Origin: Candidatus Omnitrophota bacterium
GTDB lineage: Bacteria; Omnitrophota; Gorgyraeia; Gygaellales; Profunditerraquicolaceae
Direction of reading: 5' to 3'
NCBI GenBank assembly: GCA_028716965.1
Contig: JAQUOV010000001.1
Coordinates: 224,284 to 276,780 of the forward strand
Length of the DNA: 52,497 nt
Shown here: positions 46,754 to 52,497 of the stretch, piece after piece
How the letters are laid out: each line of letters begins with the position of its first letter
How positions within the stretch are numbered: position 1 is the first letter of the stretch
Notes under the pieces: model-generated
What the model was told of the DNA's origin: nothing
Database searches by the model: none
Seen by the model: the letters and a program-made list of their open reading frames with translations, nothing else
Position numbers and translations under genes: made by a program

Positions 46754-47983
46754 TTACCTCGTTCTCCGCTGCCACTCTAAATCATCCCTTGCTTCATACA
46801 TCCAGGCTGCCACCATACTGGCATCTTTAGCGTCAGGAGCCAGTTCAAGATACCTGCGGTAATGGATGATTGCTTTTTCGTTGTCCTGAAGATGATCGTC
46901 GTAAACAATGGCCAGATTGTAATGGATATCCGCGTCATCAGGAGCTAACTCCAATGTCTTTTCGTATTCTTCAGCTGCCTCTTTGTACCTTCCGGCGTTC
47001 TCATATACTAACGCCAGGTTATAATGCCGCTTGAGCGCCTTTTCTTTATATGTGCCGAAGTATTCGCTGAAATCACCCCCCGGAATATGCTTTTCTTTGT
47101 ATTTCCTGCTCAATTTCTGCTCCGCCTCATTCAACTTCCTAGTAAGAGCTATTTTTTCATCAACCGCACTGGCTAAAGAACTTTCTGAAACCTGTTTTCC
47201 GTCAGGCAACTCTTTTTTGCTTAAGGCAGCATACGCCTTAGCGTAATAATCCGCCCTCTCGGGGTCCCTGATATTATAAAGGTAGATACTGGCCAGGCGA
47301 AGGTATATGTTTGCGTCCTGCGGGTCAATCTTCAGGATATCCTCATATTCTCTTGCGGCTGCCTCAAAGTCCCGGTTGTTTTCGTCAGAAAGCCCAAGCT
47401 TGTAATGGTCAAGCTTCTCTTTTTCCTTCAATAACCTTGCAGTTACCTCGGCGGCACTCACCGCATTTTTCTCCAGGGCATCTTTTTCTTCGCTTAAGTT
47501 TTTTATTTTTTGGGTTAAGTCGTCTAACCGGCTGGTGAATTCTTCTTTCTGGGCAAGGTACTGCTTGCTTTTGCGTGCCAGCTCTTTCATATTCTTCTGT
47601 TCTGAAAGCCGCAGCTTATCCTTCATTAGCTGGGTAGTCTGGGTTAACTCATTTTCGAGTTTCTTCTTTTCTTCCGCAAAAGCCGCAATCTTTTTATTCA
47701 AGCTGGCTTCTTTTTCTTTAGCGCTGCCAATGTCAGACTCCAGGCTGTTTATTCTTCCTTCCAGGCTTAATTTCATCCCGGCTAAAGAACTCTTCTCCGC
47801 GTTCAATGATTCAACCTGTTTTTCAAGCTGGCTAAGCTTTGCGTCCCTATTCTTAAGGTCGTTGCTTAAAGAATCTACCTCCTTGCGCTTATTGGATATC
47901 AAAAACATTGCTACAACCAACGAAATGATAAGCGCCGCCAATAAAACACCCAAAGCGATAGTTAAGGCTGTCTTTTTATTCAT
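46754..47983 (-). CDS. Membrane-anchored coiled-coil protein with TPR repeats
   Basis: The 409-residue protein has an N-terminal membrane helix (about 8-29), a long coiled coil (about 32-195) and at least three TPR units. One is near 218-250 (IDPQDANIYLRLASIYL) and two adjacent ones are near 313-382 (YNLALVYENAGRYKEAAEEY and YNLAIVYDDHLQDNEKAI). TPRs bind partner proteins. In secretion and pilus operons such proteins often assemble or stabilise the secretin. Its start overlaps the secretin stop by four bases. The topology puts the TPRs in the periplasm if the helix is a signal anchor. Confidence 0.8.
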   Translation of the reverse strand: MNKKTALTIALGVLLAALIISLVVAMFLISNKRKEVDSLSNDLKNRDAKLSQLEKQVESLNAEKSSLAGMKLSLEGRINSLESDIGSAKEKEASLNKKIAAFAEEKKKLENELTQTTQLMKDKLRLSEQKNMKELARKSKQYLAQKEEFTSRLDDLTQKIKNLSEEKDALEKNAVSAAEVTARLLKEKEKLDHYKLGLSDENNRDFEAAAREYEDILKIDPQDANIYLRLASIYLYNIRDPERADYYAKAYAALSKKELPDGKQVSESSLASAVDEKIALTRKLNEAEQKLSRKYKEKHIPGGDFSEYFGTYKEKALKRHYNLALVYENAGRYKEAAEEYEKTLELAPDDADIHYNLAIVYDDHLQDNEKAIIHYRRYLELAPDAKDASMVAAWMYEARDDLEWQRRTR

Positions 47984-49614
47984 CTCTTCGGAGGTTTTCT
48001 TATCTTCATCTCGTCCTTCATCCTGATCATCTCATCCAGCCCTGAAATAACATGGGGAGTTAAAAAGATAGCCAGTTCTTTTTTTGAGTCTAAGTCTGAG
48101 GTATTGCTAAATAACTTCCCTACAACCGGCAGGCTGCCTAATAAAGGCATTTTGGAGACGCTTTTGTCCGTTGTCCTCTTTATCAGGCCGGCCAGGATTA
48201 TAGTATTGCCGTCTTTGACCAAAACATCTGTCTCCACATTTGAGGTATCTACTATGGGGATCTTATTGCCTTCCGTAGTCTCCAGCCATTCCGATATTGA
48301 GCTGACTTCAGGCTTTATATGCATCTTCACAAAGCCGTCTTTATTAATCGTCGGCGTAACATACAAGGTTACGCCAACATCTATAAATTGCACGCTTTCG
48401 GAGGTAGTGGTGGTTACATCGCCGGTAGTAATGGTAGTAGTTACATATGCCTCGCGGGTACCGACCATGAATTTTGCCTCTTCGTTATTACAGACAACGA
48501 TATGCGGTGAAGAGACTACCTTTAATTTGCCGAAACTCTTTATAAGCGTTAAAGCAAACTGATATTTATCATTGGCCAGTGTGCCGACACTAAGCTTCAT
48601 AGTTGAAGAAGTAGAGGTAGGGGCACTAAATGGGAATGAACCGGTGAGGGTCATTGAATCCATTGCCAAACCATACACCTTCTGCCAGTCAACACCCATA
48701 GCGAAATCGTCATTTAAGGTTATCTCGACAATCCTTGCCTCAATAAGCACCTCCCTGGTCTTAGCGTCAAAATCCGCAACCAGCTCCCTGATCCTTTCCA
48801 TATTATGAGGCAGGTCAGTTACCACAAGTTTATTCGTCCTTTCGTCCACTTCAATAGTACCGACATCTTTAGTCAACGCCTTGGTTATTTCCCCTTTAAC
48901 CTCGCCTATCTTGGCATATCTTAACTCAAATGTCTCTCTTACCGTAGGCAGTATACGGTTGACGGTGGGCAGGTCAGCCTTTATAGCGGCACCCTCCATT
49001 TCTTTTATTTTCTCAGGGGTATCTATCAAAATAATCATCCCTGTCACATCATCTATAATCACCTTGCCTACCGAACTTTTTAAGTTGCCTAATATAGTGC
49101 CTACTCTTTTGGGATCAGCGTATTTAAGTGTTATCGTCTTGGTCTGTTTTTTATTCGTGTATTTCTCGCCATAAAGCGCCTCATATTCATTTTCCGTCAT
49201 CAATGTGATTATCCCCGCCTTCTTCTCGCAGGCAAGGCTGTTAGTGAGCATAATAATATCCAGTACGTCGGCAATAGTTACATCTTTTAAAAATACGGTT
49301 ACCTTTCCGCTCACATTTTTTGTGGCGACAATATTCAAATCCCCCTGCTTGGATAAAAACTTAAGCGTATCCATGATATCCATACTGCGTAAATCAAGTG
49401 ATATCTTCCTGTATAAACCGGAGAAGGGGTCGCTTGCGTCTTCAAGGGCCCCCTCTTCTGCGGCGTCTTGTTTCGCGGGGGCCTGCTGTGAAGAATCTTT
49501 AACCGCTTTCTCTGCGGCCTGCTGCTTTTCTTCGGCAGTATCCTGGGCCTCGATCAGCCCGAAACTTAAGCTTATAAAAAACAGAATTAAGATTGTAAAT
49601 ATTATTCTTCTCAT
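47980..49614 (-). CDS. Secretin of the type II secretion / type IV pilus superfamily
   Basis: The 544-residue protein has a signal peptide (about 1-23, GLIEAQ) and a low-complexity Ala/Glu/Gln linker. An N0/STN-like domain (about 70-150, LDLRSMDIMDTLKFLSKQ) is followed by two N1-type KH-like domains (about 155-210 and 225-285). The secretin core begins at VLIEARIVEI (about 289-298), includes VGVTLYVTPTIN, and has the late MPLLGSLPVVGKLF motif that matches the VP.LG.IP.(I/L)G.LF signature. It would form the outer-membrane ring of an export or pilus machine. It lies two bases after the GspC/PilP-like gene. No inner-membrane ATPase or pilin genes are in the window. Confidence 0.92.
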   Translation of the reverse strand: MRRIIFTILILFFISLSFGLIEAQDTAEEKQQAAEKAVKDSSQQAPAKQDAAEEGALEDASDPFSGLYRKISLDLRSMDIMDTLKFLSKQGDLNIVATKNVSGKVTVFLKDVTIADVLDIIMLTNSLACEKKAGIITLMTENEYEALYGEKYTNKKQTKTITLKYADPKRVGTILGNLKSSVGKVIIDDVTGMIILIDTPEKIKEMEGAAIKADLPTVNRILPTVRETFELRYAKIGEVKGEITKALTKDVGTIEVDERTNKLVVTDLPHNMERIRELVADFDAKTREVLIEARIVEITLNDDFAMGVDWQKVYGLAMDSMTLTGSFPFSAPTSTSSTMKLSVGTLANDKYQFALTLIKSFGKLKVVSSPHIVVCNNEEAKFMVGTREAYVTTTITTGDVTTTTSESVQFIDVGVTLYVTPTINKDGFVKMHIKPEVSSISEWLETTEGNKIPIVDTSNVETDVLVKDGNTIILAGLIKRTTDKSVSKMPLLGSLPVVGKLFSNTSDLDSKKELAIFLTPHVISGLDEMIRMKDEMKIRKPPKR

Positions 49615-49616
49615 CT

Positions 49617-50282
49617 TTACATTAAATCCATCTTCTGGCCTTCGGATTCCAATATGACCTTGTCTTTCAAGATAGAATCTACTTTAAAACTGCTGAATTT
49701 TTCTCCTGCCTTTAGAAAATAGGTCTTGTTGCTTTTTGTATCTTCAATTATTACCTCCGGCTCCTGCCCCCAGGATATACCCACCAGCTTAAGGTCCTTG
49801 ACCAGGGTAGATAACATCTTTCTTGCTTCCTCCTGGGGGTTCTCCGCGCTGATTAATTTAATTGGAGAAAAAATGTCCCTGCGCTGCACCATCTCCAGGT
49901 AATACAAGAACGGGCGGACCTCAGGCGTAACCTCCTGCCGGAAACTTCTGCCTTTTTCCGCTGAAACCTTTTTGGTGAATTGCTTTATATCTAAACGCCT
50001 GAAGGTAAAATCCGCGGTCAGATAAACAAAAAAGATAACGGCAAGCACGGCCAAAACCTTATTCCAGGCCTTCAGGTTTGGCTCATCAATGCCGCCTTTT
50101 AATTGTACCAACCCTTCCTTAACGGCTATCCTAAGGCGCGCTAAAGCCGTGGACAAAGAACTTAAACTCAATGATGACAACGGTGACGGCTTTTTCCGTT
50201 TCAGGCTTAAACTCCCCGGGCCTTCACCGTCCTCTATTAAGTTTAATAACTGTTCTTCAGGAGTAGGTTTGTTTTTTGCCAT
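49617..50282 (-). CDS. GspC/PilP-like secretin partner
   Basis: The 221-residue protein has a cytoplasmic Ser/Lys-rich N-terminus, one membrane helix (about 74-92), a periplasmic linker and a C-terminal HR-type beta domain (about 155-221) with LKLVGISWGQEPEVIIED, YFLKAGEKF and VDSILKDKVILE. This is the arrangement of GspC and PilP, which link the inner membrane platform to the N0 domain of the secretin. It overlaps the ATPase gene upstream by 40 bases in another frame and precedes the secretin by two bases. The ribosome site is weak and the true start could be slightly further in. Confidence 0.8.
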   Translation of the reverse strand: MAKNKPTPEEQLLNLIEDGEGPGSLSLKRKKPSPLSSLSLSSLSTALARLRIAVKEGLVQLKGGIDEPNLKAWNKVLAVLAVIFFVYLTADFTFRRLDIKQFTKKVSAEKGRSFRQEVTPEVRPFLYYLEMVQRRDIFSPIKLISAENPQEEARKMLSTLVKDLKLVGISWGQEPEVIIEDTKSNKTYFLKAGEKFSSFKVDSILKDKVILESEGQKMDLM

Positions 50283-51106
50283 CTTAAATTAGCTTCATGC
50301 TCAACAAGCTCTTTGATGATCTCGTGGTCCACAATCGGTTTATTCTTCATTACCAATAATTTCAGCGCCTTGTGGCACAACATCCCGATTCTTCGGGGAT
50401 AACCTTCGGTGTATTTGAATATATCCCTGATCGCTTCTTCACTGAATAGCTTTTCCCTGCTCATATAGCCGGCCTGCCTTATGCGGAACTCGATCATCTC
50501 CTTAGTCTCCTCAATGCCAAAAGGAGTCAGCGTATACAACAGGCTTACCCTGTCAATAAGGTTCCTGACTTCGGTCAGGCGCGGCAACAGTTCCATCTGC
50601 CCCAGGATAACCAGCTGCAATAATTTAAATTCATTGGTCTCATAGTTTAAGAGCATGCGCAAGGCTTCCAGTGAAAGTGAATTTAATTTTTGCGCTTCAT
50701 CAATTAACAAGACTATAGTTTTATTCTGTTCCGCTCCCTGCTCAAAAAGGTATCTTTTTATCGCCTCTTTATAATCCAAGACCGTGGGCCTGGGGTTAGT
50801 TATTTCTATTTTAAAGGTCCTCACGAGAGAATCCAGAAAGATCTCTTCGGAATCAAAGGTAGGATCAAGGACCATATGAAAAACAATATCCTCCCTTTCT
50901 TTTAACATCTGAAACAATTTTCTGGAAAGGGTGGTTTTACCTGTCCCGACATCTCCCAGCACCACGCTCAATCCTCTCTTTAGCCTTATCTCAATCACCA
51001 GGCGCATCAAGGCAGCACGATGCTCGCTTGATTCATAAAAGAAATTAGGGTCAGGGCTCGTAGAGAATGGCTCTTTATTTAACCCTATTACCGCGTAATA
51101 GCTCAT
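50243..51106 (-). CDS. AAA ATPase, GspA/ExeA-like
   Basis: The 287-residue protein has YYAVIGLNKEPFSTSPDP at the N-terminus, Walker A GDVGTGKTT (51-59), Walker B IVLLIDEAQ (131-139) and the GYPRRIGMLCHKAL sensor-2 region, all typical of GspA/ExeA. These ATPases help to assemble the secretin through the cell wall (in Aeromonas with ExeB and a peptidoglycan-binding part, missing here). It is the first gene of the eight-gene block, 56 bases after the MerR-like gene. No strong ribosome site was seen. Confidence 0.9.
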   Translation of the reverse strand: MSYYAVIGLNKEPFSTSPDPNFFYESSEHRAALMRLVIEIRLKRGLSVVLGDVGTGKTTLSRKLFQMLKEREDIVFHMVLDPTFDSEEIFLDSLVRTFKIEITNPRPTVLDYKEAIKRYLFEQGAEQNKTIVLLIDEAQKLNSLSLEALRMLLNYETNEFKLLQLVILGQMELLPRLTEVRNLIDRVSLLYTLTPFGIEETKEMIEFRIRQAGYMSREKLFSEEAIRDIFKYTEGYPRRIGMLCHKALKLLVMKNKPIVDHEIIKELVEHEANLRWQKTNLLLKNSY

Positions 51107-51162
51107 TTATTTATTTTGTAATTGAGACTTAACCTATTGTAATATATATAGTTGCGACCCTG

Positions 51163-51390
51163 TTATAAACCTAATAATTTTTTACGGATCAGGTTCAAAG
51201 GATACCCTTCCCTTGCTAATTCTGATATCTTCTGCAAGCGCTCCTTTATTACAGACTCTTCATACATACGCTTATTACCGAGCTTACCGGCAACCGGCAG
51301 CAATCCAATAGCGGTATAATAATTCACTGTTTGATATGGGGTATTGAATTTAGCGACTATTTCCTGCGCGGATATGGTTTTCTTTTCCAT
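51163..51390 (-). CDS. Small MerR-like winged-helix DNA-binding protein, copy 1
   Basis: The 75-residue MerR head-only protein has a helix-turn-helix (about 7-25, ISAQEIVAKFNTPYQTVNYY), IGLLPV turn, wing KRMYEES and a helix with REGYPLNLIRKKL. It lacks a sensor domain. Its near-twin is at 43719-43946. It heads the export-type block and has its own promoter with a 22-bp palindrome directly downstream, the classical position for self-repression, and four iterated decamers upstream. The pair of paralogues brackets the export block and may coordinate it with the giant-protein operon. Confidence 0.84.
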   Translation of the reverse strand: MEKKTISAQEIVAKFNTPYQTVNYYTAIGLLPVAGKLGNKRMYEESVIKERLQKISELAREGYPLNLIRKKLLGL

Positions 51391-51418
51391 GGCGCTCTGG
51401 TTATGAGGATGATAGATA

Positions 51419-51440
51419 ACTTTTAGTAGTTACTAAAAGT
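51419..51440. promoter_or_regulatory. 22-bp perfect palindrome, probable operator of the MerR-like gene
   Basis: Ten-base arms (ACTTTTAGTA and its complement) are separated by GT. It lies 29 bases before the ATG of the MerR-like gene and just downstream of the -10 box, so a bound protein would block initiation. Shorter versions occur at 44005-44016. Confidence 0.75.
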
Positions 51441-51455
51441 ACTGAATATACTATA

Positions 51456-51483
51456 TGTATAGCATATTTTACTTATTTGTCAA
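51456..51483 (-). promoter_or_regulatory. Sigma70-type promoter of the MerR-like gene and export block
   Basis: TTGACA (51478-51483) and TATACA (51456-51461) with a 16-base spacer, the same spacing as the promoter at 43655-43682. Confidence 0.75.
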
Positions 51484-51484
51484 G

Positions 51485-51547
51485 CATTACTTAACATTAC
51501 TTAAGACGTTTTATATAACTGCAAGCATTACTTAAGGCATTACTTAA
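51485..51547. repeat. Four direct copies of CATTACTTAA upstream of the promoter
   Basis: Copies at 51485-51494, 51495-51504, 51526-51535 and 51538-51547, arranged as two pairs inside a 41-43-base tandem duplication that also holds GACGTTTTATATAACTG. The first copy begins two bases from the -35 box, the place for an activator. An origin-type iteron function has no other support. Confidence 0.75.
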
Positions 51548-51584
51548 GACGTTTTATATAACTGGCCTAACCACCTTAACTTAT

Positions 51585-51752
51585 AAAACAATTCTTTAAT
51601 TGAGCATACTAATTGTTTTGTAGTCTAAAGATATATACTTAGGATTTATAGAACGTCTTGGGGGCTGGGGGCGGAATAATTCTGCTGGATAATAATTATA
51701 CAACGTTAGAGAAAAAATAAGTGCGAGTAATGTTGATTTTTATTGGCGGGTT
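51585..51752. other. AT-rich gap with one inverted repeat
   Basis: AAAACAATT (51585-51593) and its complement AATTGTTTT (51611-51619) form a perfect 9-base inverted repeat with a 17-base spacer. It has no T-run typical of a terminator on either strand. From 51620 to 51752 nothing coding or structured was recognised. Confidence 0.45.
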
Positions 51753-52046
51753 TTACGTGGCCTCTTCTATCTTCCAGTTGAATGCCTTTACCCCCTCTTT
51801 TCCCAGCCTTTTGCGCAGCTCTTTAATACAAGGGGATAATTTCTCTGCCTCTTTCTCCTGGCAGGCTACATACAAGATATTATTTCTTCCCGGCCAGACA
51901 TCATTGCCCAAATGCGTACCTGAACTAGTTCCTTTGCCAAACACCCCCTTTATTTTGGTATAATTCTTCAAAGCGCAATTATCCAATATCTCCATCACCT
52001 CATCATCAATTGCCTCATTATAAACAATCATTACCATTTTCATCAT
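51753..52046 (-). CDS. PII-like PG0541-type transporter-associated protein
   Basis: The 97-residue protein resembles the PII-like fold of the PG0541 family, which is encoded next to RND transporters: MVMIVYNEAIDDEVMEILDNC at the N-terminus, a loop KGVFGKGTSSGTHLGNDVWPG where PII proteins have the T-loop, and ILYVACQEKEAEKL. A regulatory or sensing role for the pump is likely but unproven. The start overlaps the RND stop (ATGA). The next Met, three bases on, is an alternative start. Confidence 0.82.
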   Translation of the reverse strand: MMKMVMIVYNEAIDDEVMEILDNCALKNYTKIKGVFGKGTSSGTHLGNDVWPGRNNILYVACQEKEAEKLSPCIKELRKRLGKEGVKAFNWKIEEAT

Positions 52047-52497
52047 TTCTTCTTGCCTCCATTCCTTTTAACCGCTGCTTCAAATACAGCATAAAGCGTA
52101 GGGACAAATAACATGGTAATAAAAGTGGAAAGAGTCAACCCTCCGATCATCGTAATACCCAAAGGCTGCCAGATCTCCGAGCCTTCGCCTGTTGAAAGCG
52201 CCAAAGGCAATAACCCGGCTAAAGTAGTAATTGTTGTCATAAGCACTGGCCTTAACCTGTCCTTTCCTCCCTGAGTTACCGCTTCAAGCATTGTTAAACC
52301 GCGGGCGCGTAAAATATTTATATAACTGACCAAGACTATGGCGTTATTTACGACAATCCCCATAAGCATAACTATCCCAAGAAAAGTTATAACGCTTAAC
52401 GTGGTGCCGGTAAAAATAAAAGCCAGTATTACCCCGGTAAAAGTAAAAGGAACCGCGAACATAACAATAAAAGGATCCAGCAAAGATTCAAATTGCG
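52043..52497 (-). CDS. RND efflux permease, C-terminal part (cut by the window edge)
   Basis: About 150 residues of the AcrB/MMPL-like RND superfamily. The frame is open to the right edge (QFESLLDPF at the cut). It contains the typical helices and the motifs GIVVNNAIVLVSY, RLRPVLMTTITTLAGLLPLA and TMIGGLTLSTFITMLFVP near the C-terminus. These permeases use the proton gradient to export drugs, lipids or metals with a fusion protein and an outer-membrane channel; the substrate cannot be told from this fragment. It is coupled to the PII-like gene. Confidence 0.92.
   Translation of the reverse strand, partial: QFESLLDPFIVMFAVPFTFTGVILAFIFTGTTLSVITFLGIVMLMGIVVNNAIVLVSYINILRARGLTMLEAVTQGGKDRLRPVLMTTITTLAGLLPLALSTGEGSEIWQPLGITMIGGLTLSTFITMLFVPTLYAVFEAAVKRNGGKKK

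Noticed and set aside
47535..48026. Open frame of 163 codons on the plus strand, Ser/Phe-rich
   Set aside because: It is antisense to the coiled-coil region of the TPR protein; the Ser/Phe/Leu bias is the usual shadow of Lys/Glu-rich coding sequence.

Overview
All genes that can be supported lie on the minus strand, so the window reads right to left. The content suggests an uncultured double-membrane bacterium of the Omnitrophota (OP3) type: a single 38.6-kb gene for a secreted giant protein built of Kelch, DUF2341, LamG and Ig-like modules, a secretin with pilus/type II-like partners, a peptidase-MA-like secreted protease and a RAYT-type transposase relative. The phylum call is an inference from gene content only.

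Right end (52.5-51.7 kb): the C-terminus of an RND efflux permease and a PII-like PG0541-type companion. A 360-base regulatory gap follows, with four copies of CATTACTTAA, a sigma70-like promoter and a 22-bp palindrome, and then a small MerR-like regulator (51163-51390). Next is a tightly packed eight-gene block (51106-44053): GspA/ExeA-like ATPase, GspC/PilP-like protein, secretin, TPR/coiled-coil membrane protein, two small membrane coiled-coil proteins, and a MacB/LolCDE-like permease with its ATPase. It looks like an envelope-spanning export or pilus-type machine. A paralogue of the MerR-like regulator (43719-43946) lies at its downstream end.

Centre (43.7-2.2 kb): a promoter (TTGACA-16-TATACT) drives a leader that is a clear class I cyclic-di-GMP (GEMM-I) riboswitch with a strong intrinsic terminator. 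An 11-nt perfect complementarity between the aptamer and the terminator predicts that ligand turns the operon off. The operon contains a RAYT/Y1-transposase domain that has lost its catalytic residues and is fused to a membrane coiled-coil tail, three small exported proteins linked by ATGA overlaps, and the 12,858-codon giant gene. From the N-terminus, the giant protein has a signal peptide, a Kelch array, DUF2341/LamG domains, 11 NGGE/W Ig-like repeats, 47 repeats of about 127 aa in a mostly four-step higher-order order, 9 more Ig-like repeats, a coiled-coil stalk and a C-terminal membrane anchor. Whole domains (a LVIVD propeller, DUF2341-PA14, DUF2341-LamG) are nested inside repeats. A 56-59-codon Cys/His module has inserted in frame at five sites.

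Left end (2.0-0 kb): a secreted zinc peptidase, a response-regulator/GGDEF diguanylate cyclase whose phospho-acceptor Asp is Glu, and a rotor-ring (AtpE-like) subunit. A cyclic-di-GMP synthase thus lies next to a cyclic-di-GMP-controlled giant surface protein. The working picture is a surface adhesion/attachment locus with its own second-messenger control and a neighbouring envelope machine.
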